Positions 35,823 through 44,893 are shown, numbered from the stretch's first letter. The stretch is DNA of 64,000 nucleotides from Vibrio splendidus (GCF_002873455.1 NZ_MCUN01000007.1:298665-362664); one strand, 5' to 3'. Notes: generated by a model not told the origin, from the sequence alone. Translations and numbers: made by a program.

Positions 35823-36248
35823 ATGAGTATTTGGAAAAAGCCCGTTGACCTAGATACCTTCAACGCGACCTCAAAAAATACCTTAATTGAGCACCTCAAC
35901 ATTGTTTACACTGAGGTCAACGATAATTCCTTGGTGGCAACCATGCCGGTTTGTCATTTTACACACCAACCATTAGGCATGCTCCATGGCGGCGCATCGG
36001 TTGTGCTCGCCGAAACGCTTGGCTCATTGGCGGCTAACTTCTGCGTACCAGAAGGCTATTATTGCGTTGGGTTAGACATCAACGCGAACCACGTAAGATC
36101 AATGCGTGAAGGCCATGTTATCGGTACTGCTGAGCCTATTCACCTTGGTGTTTCTACCCAAGTATGGCAAATCAATATCACTGACGAGCGTCAACGCTTA
36201 GTTTGTACGAGTCGATTAACTATTGCCGTGAAGAAACACAAACGCTAA
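35823..36248 (+). CDS. PaaI-family hotdog thioesterase
   Basis: 141 residues. Hotdog core with LGMLHGGASVVLAETLGS (51-68), in which Glu64 matches the catalytic Glu of YdiI/MenI, and the strand ending GLDINANHVRS. Cytoplasmic acyl-CoA thioesterase; DHNA-CoA hydrolysis for menaquinone (MenI) or general proofreading (EntH-like) are both possible, and no men genes are nearby. ATG after AAGGAT. Followed 88 bases later by a DUF3389-like gene. Confidence 0.88.
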   Translation: MSIWKKPVDLDTFNATSKNTLIEHLNIVYTEVNDNSLVATMPVCHFTHQPLGMLHGGASVVLAETLGSLAANFCVPEGYYCVGLDINANHVRSMREGHVIGTAEPIHLGVSTQVWQINITDERQRLVCTSRLTIAVKKHKR

Positions 36249-36336
36249 TTCGACAACAAAGGCTGGGGATAGGAATCATTTCATCCTCAACTTATTAACC
36301 TCATATACAAACTGTTTATTTTAGTTAGAGAAATCC

Positions 36337-36570
36337 ATGGTCATAACGTTTAAAAGTGGAAAAGTCATTGCAACGGCACATGAGTTGGTTGTTCGTTTGG
36401 ATGGTGAACATAGAGTCACACTGCAAGCACAAGTTGATGCGATTCAGCTTATCGGAAAAGGGGCAAACGTTATTTCTGCTAACGGTTCAGAATGTAAATG
36501 GTCGATTAAATTAGACAATGAACAACAGCTCCGTGATATCGCCACTGAAATCGGCTGCGATGTAATGTAA
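36337..36570 (+). CDS. small conserved Vibrio protein, DUF3389-like
   Basis: 77 residues, all-beta looking: VITFKSGKVIATAHELVVRL then HRVTLQAQVDAIQLIGKGANVIS, and a short helix at the end (NEQQLRDIATEIG). No signal, cysteines few. I associate this pattern with the Vibrio family DUF3389 but cannot verify. In the same direction as the thioesterase and possibly co-transcribed. Function unknown. Confidence 0.65.
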   Translation: MVITFKSGKVIATAHELVVRLDGEHRVTLQAQVDAIQLIGKGANVISANGSECKWSIKLDNEQQLRDIATEIGCDVM

Positions 36571-36733
36571 CCATACGTTATAATTACGTTTAATCCGATT
36601 TTTGATTTTCTGTTAAATCCACTTAATCAAGTCACATTCGTAATCTCTTCGTAAAAACTTATAAGTTCGATTGATTTTGACTCATAAAATAGGGAAACTG
36701 AATTCAATATCCTTTGAATAAGTTTTCCTCTTT

Positions 36734-38425
36734 ATGAGTAGCCCAAGACTTCGCGTTCAATTTGAAACCCTGTTCGAATATTTCGATGGTAAAGATTCTG
36801 ATGTTCAGCTCGACGACATAACAGATGTGCTCTGTTGTACGCGTCGTAATGCCAGAATGGTGCTTAATAAACTCGAAGAAGAGGGTTGGGTAGAGTGGTT
36901 ACCCGCAGCAGGTCGAGGCAAGTTATCTCAGCTTATCTTTAAGCAGAATCGCTGTGATGTAAGCGAAAACCTAGCACGCCGCTACTTAGAAGAAGGAAAA
37001 ATTGGGCAAGCACTGTCGGTACTTGACCACAATGCAGCCAAGCTTACTCAAGTTATTCAAAATTACTTGGGCGTACAGTATCAAGAAGGTGAACAAGTTA
37101 TTCGTTTACCTTATTATCGTCCACTTTCTATGCTTAACCCAACTAAATCGATGCGACGTTCTGAACAACACATCACGTGTCAGGTGTTCAGTGGGTTAAC
37201 GCGCCTCGACGAGAACGATCAGCTACAGCCTGATCTTGCGCATTCATGGCAAAAGATTAACGACCACCAATGGCGATTCTTTCTAAGGCCGGGCGTTCGT
37301 TTTCATAATGGAGAACCGCTGTTAACAAGCCACGTTGTGGATACGCTTCTTTTGCTCGAACCTCTCAATATGTTCTCTCATATTAAAGATGTTTCATCAC
37401 CGGCCAATTGCGTGGTTGATGTCTTTCTAACGCGTCCAGATAAGTACTTCCCACTCGCGCTTACCGAATCGGTCGCTAAAGTGACCTTACCGATGATTTT
37501 ACGTGGTGAAGACTACGATATTCGTCCTATTGGTACTGGCCCTTATCGCATTGAAAAGAACGATGAGAAGCAACTCGTGCTAACGGCTTTCAACGGATAC
37601 TTTGGTTTTAGGCCGCTGATTGATCGCGTTGAAGTTTGGGTGGTCGATGAGGCTTATTCATCAATGGTTTACCCAAGCCTTTCTAAACCGGTAATGGCAG
37701 ACCGAGGTGACAGCGATGAAGTTGAACTCGACCCTGGCTGCACGTATTTACTACTCAATAGAAAGAAGGGCATTGCACAAGATCCAGCGTGGGCAGAGTT
37801 CTTATCAAATGCTTTGAACGCTTCAGATCTATTTGTACATATTCCAAAAGAGACGGTTATCGACTTGGGTGTGCTGCATGCTTATGGAATCAAACCGGGT
37901 TGGTATGACATCAAGTTAAACACGCCTGTCTGTCCACAAGCAAGTACGAAACCAACCATTAGATTGGCGTATCAATGCCAACATCCAATGTTTCCAACAC
38001 TCGCTAAAGCCATCGTCACTGTGCTGAAGCAATATAATGTTGATGTTGAGCTTTTCGGTTATGAAACCGATCCTCCACACGCAGATAATGTTGATATTTG
38101 GATTAACCCAATGGGGATTGCCAATAATAGAGATGATGCGCTGGCCGGTTGGTTAATGGATTACAGTTTTCTCGATGAATCTAGCCCAGCAGAAGACTTC
38201 GACCAATGGTGTCATATGATTGATCGTTGGCGTTCGGGCGAGTTTGAGCAATTTCCAGCAAGACAACTCGGTAAACAACTCGTGCAAAGCAACCAGCTGA
38301 TCCCGATGTTTCACTGTTGGTTGGGTGTTAACAAGGATCAATGTGGCACGTTGCAGAACGCAAAATGTAATGCATTAGGCTGGTTCGACTTTAGTCAAGT
38401 TTGGGTGAAGCCTGACGTTGATTGA
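36734..38425 (+). CDS. sgrR: SgrR-type regulator (HTH plus solute-binding domain)
   Basis: 563 residues. N-terminal winged helix domain of SgrR type (about 1-115; DDITDVLCCTRRNARMVLNKLEEEGWVEW), then an SBP_bac_5-like domain (about 160-450) and C-terminal segment, as in E. coli SgrR (551), the activator of the glucose-phosphate stress sRNA sgrS. No signal peptide, so the binding-protein domain is cytoplasmic and senses a ligand. No sgrS-like gene is seen upstream. The gene downstream (38491) is an EamA exporter only 65 bases away, a likely target, paralleling the sgrR-setA neighbourhood. Symbol is by family, not proven function. Confidence 0.85.
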   Translation: MSSPRLRVQFETLFEYFDGKDSDVQLDDITDVLCCTRRNARMVLNKLEEEGWVEWLPAAGRGKLSQLIFKQNRCDVSENLARRYLEEGKIGQALSVLDHNAAKLTQVIQNYLGVQYQEGEQVIRLPYYRPLSMLNPTKSMRRSEQHITCQVFSGLTRLDENDQLQPDLAHSWQKINDHQWRFFLRPGVRFHNGEPLLTSHVVDTLLLLEPLNMFSHIKDVSSPANCVVDVFLTRPDKYFPLALTESVAKVTLPMILRGEDYDIRPIGTGPYRIEKNDEKQLVLTAFNGYFGFRPLIDRVEVWVVDEAYSSMVYPSLSKPVMADRGDSDEVELDPGCTYLLLNRKKGIAQDPAWAEFLSNALNASDLFVHIPKETVIDLGVLHAYGIKPGWYDIKLNTPVCPQASTKPTIRLAYQCQHPMFPTLAKAIVTVLKQYNVDVELFGYETDPPHADNVDIWINPMGIANNRDDALAGWLMDYSFLDESSPAEDFDQWCHMIDRWRSGEFEQFPARQLGKQLVQSNQLIPMFHCWLGVNKDQCGTLQNAKCNALGWFDFSQVWVKPDVD

Positions 38426-38490
38426 AGTCCAACGTTGATTGAAACCCAAGAACACTTATCAGGACCAAACAACTCAATTAGGACAACACG

Positions 38491-39393
38491 ATGCAAACTG
38501 TGATCGTCACATTTATTACGCTGGTGGCATTTGCTGCTAATTCAGTTTTGTGTCGTTGGGCTTTGATGGATCAAACGATTGATCCTTTGAGTTTTTCGAT
38601 CGTGCGCATCTTGTCTGGTGCGCTTACACTGCTGATTTTATTAACTTTATCTTCTAAGTCTAAACGTGTGTTAGCAAACAACAACACATCGGTATACACA
38701 AAGTTCAAATCACAGTTTCAATTCACATCAATATTGTCACTGCTCGTTTATATGTTTGGTTTCTCATTCGCTTACTTAAAACTTGGTGCAGGTCTTGGTG
38801 CTCTGGTGTTGTTTGTCGCCGTTCAATTTACGATGATTGCCGCCCACTTGTTCTCTGGAAACAGAATGTCACTAATTGAGTGGAGCGGATGTTTGCTCTC
38901 TGTAGCAGGGCTTGTTTATTTATTAATGCCAACTAATTCGACACAGGCACCAGACTTAGTTTCTATCATCTTGATGTCTCTGGCCGGAGTTGGGTGGGGC
39001 ATTTACACATTGGCAGGAAAGAAATCTTCAAACGCCCTCCAGTCGACCACTGCTAACTTTGGATTCAGCTCACTAGTTATCCTTGCGGGTATAAGCGTTC
39101 TAACTGTAATACCAAATGCATTGTCTCAAGTGTCTATTATGGAGCAAGGTATGATTTACGCGGTTATATCGGGCTCAGTGGCTTCTGGTATGGGATATAG
39201 CTTATGGTATTACGTTTTGAAAAAGCTGAATACCGTCGTCGCATCCATTGCACAGCTTTCTGTTCCAGTTATCGCGACACTTGGTGGCGTATTGTTACTC
39301 TCTGAACCGGTCACCATGCAATTTGTTATCTCATCGACCGTTATTTTACTTGGGATAAGCTTGGTTCTTGTCGCTCCTAAACTTAAGAAATAA
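38491..39393 (+). CDS. EamA-family (DMT) transporter
   Basis: 300 residues with ten membrane segments in two five-helix halves (EamA repeats about 5-145 and 155-295). Typical DMT features: N-terminal FAANSVLCRWALMD and the second-half SVPVIATLGGVLLLSEP. ATG after AGGA. Lies directly after the SgrR-type gene and 21 bases before a zinc-ribbon ORF, so the three may form one transcript. Metabolite exporter; substrate unknown. Confidence 0.9.
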   Translation: MQTVIVTFITLVAFAANSVLCRWALMDQTIDPLSFSIVRILSGALTLLILLTLSSKSKRVLANNNTSVYTKFKSQFQFTSILSLLVYMFGFSFAYLKLGAGLGALVLFVAVQFTMIAAHLFSGNRMSLIEWSGCLLSVAGLVYLLMPTNSTQAPDLVSIILMSLAGVGWGIYTLAGKKSSNALQSTTANFGFSSLVILAGISVLTVIPNALSQVSIMEQGMIYAVISGSVASGMGYSLWYYVLKKLNTVVASIAQLSVPVIATLGGVLLLSEPVTMQFVISSTVILLGISLVLVAPKLKK

Positions 39394-39414
39394 TAAGTAC
39401 AATCACTAACTTCT

Positions 39415-39666
39415 ATGGCTAAACCAAACAAGAAACAACCGACCAAAACGGTTCAGATATTCTGCGCTAAATGTAAGACGCAACTTTTTAAGTATCGAAA
39501 AGGTGGCAAAGGTGCACTCGTGAAATGCTTTAAGGAGCGCATCGTTGAAGATTTCACAAAAGAGCCATGCGTGTGTCCTGAATGCGGGATTGAGTTTGCG
39601 CGAGATACCTTGGTTCGAGGTACGCCAGCCTACAAGTTTGTGGGTGGCAAGGTAACAATGAAGTAA
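39415..39666 (+). CDS. small zinc-ribbon protein
   Basis: 83 residues, strongly basic (MAKPNKKQPTKTVQIFCAKC). Two cysteine knuckles: Cys17-x2-Cys20 and CVCPEC (about 53-58) give a four-Cys zinc ribbon. Nucleic-acid binding is plausible from charge but unproven. Starts 21 bases after the EamA stop, so probably co-transcribed. Not recognised as a named family. Confidence 0.75.
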   Translation: MAKPNKKQPTKTVQIFCAKCKTQLFKYRKGGKGALVKCFKERIVEDFTKEPCVCPECGIEFARDTLVRGTPAYKFVGGKVTMK

Positions 39667-39677
39667 TAGAGAAGAAT

Positions 39678-39709
39678 AAATGCCACAGCACATAATGTGT
39701 GTGGCATTT
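39678..39709 (+). terminator. hairpin ending the sgrR-EamA-zinc-ribbon group
   Basis: AAATGCCACA/TGTGGCATTT, ten perfect pairs, 12-base loop, but only three T after it; moderate terminator. Confidence 0.65.
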
Positions 39710-39746
39710 CAAATCTGGTATTGAAGTTCAGATTTAAAGGTTGATA

Positions 39747-40379
39747 TTAATAAGTTCTGACACGCCCTTGAAGCTTGAGAAGTAATAGCGAGGCAATTGC
39801 GCCAGTGGTATCACACAGCATGTCTTTCTGTGCATCCCAAATATCACCTTGTGAACCAAGGAATGCGATACCTTCATCACCACCTGCAACCTCCGCGTAC
39901 CACCACTCAATAATCTCATAACCTGCAGCAACACTCATGATTGCGAATAAGGCGAAGAAACAAGCTAATGCTGGTTGCGCGAGTTTCTTACGAATCAAAT
40001 ACTCCGCGAGTGGATAGGCATAGAGACCAATAGAGAAATGCGCGACACGGTCAAAGTTATTACGCTCAGATCCAATTAAATTATTGAACCAATCAAACGG
40101 CACCTCAGCAAAGGTGTATTTTGCGCCTACCGTATGCAAGACCAACCAGATAAACATCAGAACGTAAGCTGTCTTTGAAAACGTGAGCTTCGTGGATAAC
40201 CACCATATCCCGACAAGAATACCGAGGGCAGGGACAATCTCGGCGATCCAAACGGCTCTCGAAGAGGGAGCAAAGGCTGATAAAAGAAAGAAAACAAGAT
40301 AGACAGCTGTTAGTGAGAGTAGAGGTCTATTTTGAGCAAGTGGCGTAATTGTCATCATCAGATCCTGTATAAGTTTCAT
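39747..40379 (-). CDS. yjdF: DUF2238 membrane protein (YjdF-like)
   Basis: 210 residues with about six membrane helices. Conserved polar residues sit within the membrane part: NNFDRVAHFSIGLYAYPLAE (about 107-126), AAGYEIIEWWYAEVAGG, and QGDIWDAQKDMLCDTTGA, the DUF2238 signature. Start is ATG 40379. Function unknown. Divergent from the oxygenase gene. Confidence 0.87.
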   Translation of the reverse strand: MKLIQDLMMTITPLAQNRPLLSLTAVYLVFFLLSAFAPSSRAVWIAEIVPALGILVGIWWLSTKLTFSKTAYVLMFIWLVLHTVGAKYTFAEVPFDWFNNLIGSERNNFDRVAHFSIGLYAYPLAEYLIRKKLAQPALACFFALFAIMSVAAGYEIIEWWYAEVAGGDEGIAFLGSQGDIWDAQKDMLCDTTGAIASLLLLKLQGRVRTY

Positions 40380-40554
40380 ATATAGTTACATAATAATGAA
40401 CAGCGTTCAATTGCACTCTAATCACCATATTTGTTGAAAAGTGGCGTTATCGCCCAGTATTTAGACAAACGGTTGCTAGAGTTTCACAAAAGTTTGATTT
40501 ACAACAAAGCGATCCTTAAAATCGCTCTATTATTACATAACAAGAAAGAAAGTC

Positions 40555-41394
40555 ATGAAACTGGAAACTGTCGATTACCTTGCTGACGACGCAGCAGAAC
40601 AATTTGTTCGCTCTCTACGTGAAACTGGTTTTGGTGTTCTTAAGAACCACCCAATCCCGAAAGAGCTTGTTGAGTCAATTTACGAAAACTGGTACCAATT
40701 CTTCATCTCTGAAGAGAAAGAAAACTTCCACTTCAATGTTGAAACACAAGATGGATATTTTCCACCTTCAGTGTCTGAAGTTGCTAAGGGCCACACTGTA
40801 AAAGACATCAAAGAGTACTTTCACGTATACCCTTGGGGTCAAATTCCTGAGCAGCTGAAAGAGCAGATTCTGGATTACTACCAACGTGCGAATGCTTTTG
40901 CTCAAGAGCTTCTAGGTTGGGTTGAAGCGCATGCTCCTAAAGAAGTTCAAGAGAAGTTCTCTATTGCATTATCAGAAATGATCAACGGCAGTGAGCAGAC
41001 TTTGCTTCGTGTTCTTCACTACCCACCAATGCAAGGTAACGAAGAGCCAGGCGCTATCCGTGCAGCAGCACACGAAGACATCAACTTACTGACTGTTCTT
41101 CCTGCAGCAAATGAGCCAGGCCTTCAAGTTAAAGCTCAAAACGACGAGTGGATAGATGTTCCATGTGATTTCGGTAACATGATCATCAACATTGGTGACA
41201 TGCTTCAAGAGGCATCGGGTGGTTACTTCCCATCGACAACTCACCGTGTAATCAATCCATCAGGTGAACGCCAAGAGAAATCTCGTATCTCTTTGCCTCT
41301 ATTCCTTCACCCGAAACCAGAAGTAGTGCTGTCTGAAAAGTACACAGCAAACGAATACCTAATGGAGCGCCTAAGAGAACTTGGCGTTATCTAA
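40555..41394 (+). CDS. isopenicillin-N-synthase-like 2-oxoglutarate/Fe(II) oxygenase
   Basis: 279 residues. Iron facial triad His173-x-Asp175 (AAHEDINLLT) and His230 (STTHRVINP), plus the 2-oxoglutarate-binding Arg244/Ser246 (RISLPLF). Jelly-roll DSBH enzyme, cytoplasmic. N-terminal DIOX_N-like part includes VRSLRETGFGVLKNHPIP. Antibiotic synthesis is not implied: no biosynthetic neighbours. ATG 40555, stand-alone gene with terminator at 41433. Substrate unknown. Confidence 0.88.
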   Translation: MKLETVDYLADDAAEQFVRSLRETGFGVLKNHPIPKELVESIYENWYQFFISEEKENFHFNVETQDGYFPPSVSEVAKGHTVKDIKEYFHVYPWGQIPEQLKEQILDYYQRANAFAQELLGWVEAHAPKEVQEKFSIALSEMINGSEQTLLRVLHYPPMQGNEEPGAIRAAAHEDINLLTVLPAANEPGLQVKAQNDEWIDVPCDFGNMIINIGDMLQEASGGYFPSTTHRVINPSGERQEKSRISLPLFLHPKPEVVLSEKYTANEYLMERLRELGVI

Positions 41395-41432
41395 TTAGCG
41401 AAATATTTCGTGCTAAAATTAGTATAGATATT

Positions 41433-41461
41433 AAAGGTCAGCTTAATTGCTGACCTTTTTT
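41433..41461 (+). terminator. terminator of the oxygenase gene
   Basis: AAAGGTCAGC/GCTGACCTTT with loop TTAATT and a T run. The remaining 240 bases up to 41701 hold no ORF and should contain the promoter of the J-domain gene. Confidence 0.92.
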
Positions 41462-41701
41462 GTATCTGTACCGCAGGATCATTTCTGCATTGGTGATGGT
41501 TGCACTCACTTAATGACATTAAGTTTGATGATGAAAGGTGCCTTTGAGCCAAGCGTTTGAAAGTTGTTGGTCCATTAGCTCGACAAATCGCACAAAATCG
41601 CTTTCAATTAAAAGAGATACGTCACTGGATATGATGTAGGTTATTCATTGTATCCAATACCTTAGCAATCCATTAACACATAAAAGCTAACTGAGTCCAC
41701 T

Positions 41702-42322
41702 ATGTCGAATCATCAAGAGGTGAGAGCAAACTTTCATTGCCATATGGAGAATCCATTGCTTTGGCCGATTATGGAAGTGCTCAAGCAAAAGCCAAGCGGG
41801 TGGAAAGTGCATACATTGGCGGCTCACCTGAATGACCTTGGGTTTGTGCCGGTGCTAGACCCAGCACCTGAGAAAGAGTTGTTTAAAAAGAACTTCCTCA
41901 TCATGAATGCGCTTTATCAGCTTCAAGAAACCTTACACCCTGATGGTTGGCTACAAGTCCAAGCGATGGACATTGAATTGATGAATGGTCGTTATCACGG
42001 AAGCAGTCACAGCATCGATCATCAAGACCCACTTCGAGAATACTACATTAATTGGATTAACTATGAAGCGGACGAGGGCGAAGTCAAAAGGCTGCTGAAC
42101 GAGTTCTGGACTCGGTACAGAAAGTTTGTCGGTGGTGATGAACTCGATATGGATAGAAACCGAGCGTTAAACTTGTTTGAGTTACCATTGGACGCGACTC
42201 ACCATGAGATTAGAAAGCGCTGGCGACAATTGGCTTTGCGCTGGCATCCAGATCGGGACGAGGGCAATACGGCGAAATTCCAGACGCTCTGTGAAGCATG
42301 GCATGTATTACGAAACTCGTAA
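41702..42322 (+). CDS. DnaJ-related protein with C-terminal J domain
   Basis: 206 residues. The N-terminal two thirds (about 10-140) match the DNAJ_related domain (ENPLLWPIMEVLKQKPSGWK). The C-terminus is a short J domain with intact HPD (182-184) in ALRWHPDRDEG. It would stimulate a DnaK-type chaperone; it has no zinc or client domain of classical DnaJ. Soluble. ATG 41702; own transcript ending in a terminator. Confidence 0.88.
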   Translation: MSNHQEVRANFHCHMENPLLWPIMEVLKQKPSGWKVHTLAAHLNDLGFVPVLDPAPEKELFKKNFLIMNALYQLQETLHPDGWLQVQAMDIELMNGRYHGSSHSIDHQDPLREYYINWINYEADEGEVKRLLNEFWTRYRKFVGGDELDMDRNRALNLFELPLDATHHEIRKRWRQLALRWHPDRDEGNTAKFQTLCEAWHVLRNS

Positions 42323-42396
42323 TCGAACGTAGCTCTTATTGCGCGGTTTATTGCCCCTTTAGATAGAGTAAAATTTAGGCCCTAATATATAAAATT

Positions 42397-42434
42397 GAAA
42401 AGCCCCACATTGTGAGTGATACAAGTGGGGCTTT
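42397..42434 (+). terminator. terminator of the J-domain gene
   Basis: AAAGCCCCAC/GTGGGGCTTT arms with a 16-base loop; the T run is short. Confidence 0.8.
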
Positions 42435-42443
42435 GTCGTCATT

Positions 42444-42587
42444 ACGCTATGTCCTGTAACTATATTATGTTTTGTAAACACGTTATGTGTTGCTTTTACA
42501 TTATGCGCTGTTTCTACACTATGTGTTGCAACTAGATTAAGCGTCGTTACTGTTTCATTTATCGTTGCTATTTCATTTATTGTTGCT
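42444..42587. repeat. eight tandem copies of an 18-bp degenerate unit
   Basis: 144 bases that divide exactly into eight 18-mers starting at 42444, 42462, 42480, 42498, 42516, 42534, 42552 and 42570. Examples: ACGTTATGTGTTGCTTTT, ACATTATGCGCTGTTTCT, ACACTATGTGTTGCAACT. The last two (42552 and 42570) differ at only two positions. The array ends at the PBP2 stop codon (42586-42588). No spacers, so not CRISPR. It resembles a minisatellite. Confidence 0.8.
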
Positions 42588-44484
42588 ATGAGTGGTCTTT
42601 GCTTTCACCACTTTTATGCTCAAATGCATAATCGAGTACTTTGCGGATATATGGCGCGCCGACTTTTGAACCGCCGTTACCGTGTTCAATGACTACCGTT
42701 GCGACATATTCAGGGTGCTCATAAGGTGCGAAAGCCGTGTAAAGCGCATGATCGAGTAAATGCTTAGCCAACTTTTTTGAGTTGTAGACCTGATCTTTCG
42801 CAAGATCAAATACTTGTGCCGTACCTGATTTTCCGCCGCTAGTGTAGTTGGTTCCCTTAAATGCGCGCCTGCCACTACCTCGACTGCCGTGGTTTACGAG
42901 TCTCATTGCATTGATGGGTACATCCCATATTTTGTCAGGGACTTCAGTGATAGACGGCATAGGTTCAGGTGTAACGAGTTGTTGTGTGTCAAAGTTCTCA
43001 CCATGATCCAAGATTGCTCTCAGTATATGAGGTGGCATCACCTTTCCATGATTAACCAGCACTGAAGTCGCTTTCGCAAGTTGCATTGGCGTAGATGTCC
43101 AATAACCCTGGCCGATACCGATAGGAACTGTGTCACCTTGATACCAGGGGGTACGATAACGCATCATTTTCCATTCTCGAGTTGGCATGTTGGCGGTGCT
43201 CTCTTCATAGATATCGATGCCTGTAGGTTCACCAAAACCAAATCGATTCATCCAACTTGAAATACGGTCAATACCCAAATCAAAAGCGGTTTGATAGAAG
43301 AACGAGTCTACTGATTCTTCAATGGCTTGCGTTACATCGACAGAGCCATGACCCCAGCGTTTCCAGTCACGCCATGATTTAGAGTTGCGCTTAGAACCCG
43401 GAATTCTCCAAACACCATGGTCATTACGAATGGTATCCTCAGAGATGACATGCTCTTGCAGTCCCGCTACAGCCATAAATGGTTTCACGGTTGATGCAGG
43501 AGGGTAAACGCCGAGAGTAGTGCGGTTTACCAATGGGTGAGCAGGATCATTCAATAAACGTTGATAGTTCTTGCTAGAAATACCGTCGACAAAGAGGTTC
43601 GGGTCATAACTGGGGCTTGATGCCATTGCAAGCACACTGTTATCTTTCGGGTCTAGAACGACCGCGCTGCCTGTTCGGTGATCAAGCTGGTCGAATACGT
43701 ATTTCTGTAGTTCGAGATCAATATTTAATACGATGTCTTTTCCTGCTACCGGAGCTACATACTCAATGGTGCGGACGACTCGCCCACGGCTGTTTACTTC
43801 GACTTCTTGATAGCCTTTGGTGCCATGTAAAATGTCTTCGTAATAGCGTTCGACACCGAGCTTACCGATAATGGTTGTTGCTTGATAATTCGCTTCGATG
43901 CCTTTTTCTTCTAGCTTCTTAAGATCGCTATCATTGATATGTGCCACATACCCTAAGACATGGGTAAGTACCTCTCCATTTGGATAAAATCGTTTCAAGC
44001 TGGTATCAATCGTTAAGCCGGGGAACTGGTACTGGTGCACTGAGAACTTAGCAATTTCTTCTTCGCTTAGGTTCTCTAATATCGTGACAGATTTGAAGCG
44101 TTGAGTGTTGTGATAACGCTTTTTGAAACGAGCAATTTGCTCAGCATCTCGCGGAATATATTTGTCTAGCTTGGTTAGCATTGCATCGACATCATCAGTT
44201 TGCTCTGGAATCATCGTCAGATTAAAGACAAGTTCATTCTCGGCGAGCAAAACACCATTGCGATCGTAAATAAGCCCGCGAGTAGGGGCTATAGGTAATA
44301 CTTTTATTCTGTTGCCATCGGCACGAGTTTGATAGCTTTTAAAATTTTCGACTTGAAGTCGGTAAAGATTACCGACCAAGACAAGAGTGAATAACAGGAT
44401 CCCACAAAACGCAACGGTTACACGGTTCTTGAACAGATTTACTTCTTTTTTATGGTCACGCATCTTAACGCGTTTATGATTCAT
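42586..44484 (-). CDS. mrdA: penicillin-binding protein 2 paralogue (MrdA family)
   Basis: Class B transpeptidase of the elongation machinery, 632 residues (E. coli PBP2 633). One N-terminal membrane anchor (about 22-42), dimerisation/pedestal part to about 250, transpeptidase with Ser331-Thr-Val-Lys334, SVD (391-393) and Lys552-Ser-Gly-Thr. All catalytic motifs are intact. In the standard arrangement mrdA adjoins rodA, rlmH and lytic transglycosylase genes; none is here, so this is probably an additional copy. Its stop codon lies in the last unit of an 18-bp repeat array. ATG start; upstream is a palindromic repeat. Confidence 0.9.
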   Translation of the reverse strand: MNHKRVKMRDHKKEVNLFKNRVTVAFCGILLFTLVLVGNLYRLQVENFKSYQTRADGNRIKVLPIAPTRGLIYDRNGVLLAENELVFNLTMIPEQTDDVDAMLTKLDKYIPRDAEQIARFKKRYHNTQRFKSVTILENLSEEEIAKFSVHQYQFPGLTIDTSLKRFYPNGEVLTHVLGYVAHINDSDLKKLEEKGIEANYQATTIIGKLGVERYYEDILHGTKGYQEVEVNSRGRVVRTIEYVAPVAGKDIVLNIDLELQKYVFDQLDHRTGSAVVLDPKDNSVLAMASSPSYDPNLFVDGISSKNYQRLLNDPAHPLVNRTTLGVYPPASTVKPFMAVAGLQEHVISEDTIRNDHGVWRIPGSKRNSKSWRDWKRWGHGSVDVTQAIEESVDSFFYQTAFDLGIDRISSWMNRFGFGEPTGIDIYEESTANMPTREWKMMRYRTPWYQGDTVPIGIGQGYWTSTPMQLAKATSVLVNHGKVMPPHILRAILDHGENFDTQQLVTPEPMPSITEVPDKIWDVPINAMRLVNHGSRGSGRRAFKGTNYTSGGKSGTAQVFDLAKDQVYNSKKLAKHLLDHALYTAFAPYEHPEYVATVVIEHGNGGSKVGAPYIRKVLDYAFEHKSGESKDHS

Positions 44485-44652
44485 TGAAGCCTCAAGGTGT
44501 TGTTACATTTGGTTACACTTGTCGAATCGGAACTTTATATGAATATCGCCATAGTTTTGTAAAAGCTGTGTCATGATTTTTAGGATAAGCACAATATCGG
44601 TGTGTTTTATCGTCAAACAAGAAAAGTGAGGCAGGAGTTGGTCTCAAGGCTT

Positions 44653-44816
44653 TATACCAATCGTAGTAAATAACTGGTCACCCTAGCTTGTTAAAAATCT
44701 CAATAACTTCGTTAGAATTTTTGATTGTAGAATAACTACTTATCGAAAAATTCTGCCTTGTTCTCAAGCTTTTTTCCTACGCTAGTTTTGATCACTTACT
44801 TACTGTGATTGGTATC
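44653..44816. repeat. 164-bp palindromic intergenic repeat (MITE-like)
   Basis: Terminal inverted repeats of 28 bases: left begins TATACCAATCgtAGTAAATA, right complement begins GATACCAATCacAGTAAGTA. The similarity continues inward through CTAGC and GAATTTTT at matching distances, so the whole element is one imperfect palindrome. ATACCAATC-ended elements are familiar in Vibrio and Shewanella intergenic DNA. No coding capacity. Confidence 0.75.
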
Positions 44817-44835
44817 AGATATAGAGCTCGCGAAT

Positions 44836-44865
44836 AAAAAAACGGCCCTCACAATGAGAGCCGTT
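44836..44865 (-). terminator. terminator of the COG3044 ATPase gene
   Basis: AACGGCcCTC/GAGaGCCGTT with loop ACAAT and a T run on the minus strand. Confidence 0.88.
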
Positions 44866-44893
44866 AATACAATTTATGATATTTGAATCTAAC

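Noticed and set aside
40555..41394. beta-lactam biosynthesis gene
   Set aside because: Only the fold is of isopenicillin-N-synthase type; no peptide synthetase or other pathway gene is present.
42444..42587. CRISPR array
   Set aside because: Units are contiguous with no spacers, and there are no cas genes.
42438..42700. plus-strand coding frame across the 18-bp repeats (TLCVAF hexapeptide repeat)
   Set aside because: No start codon or ribosome-binding site; the frame is open only because the unit is a multiple of three, and it runs antisense into PBP2.
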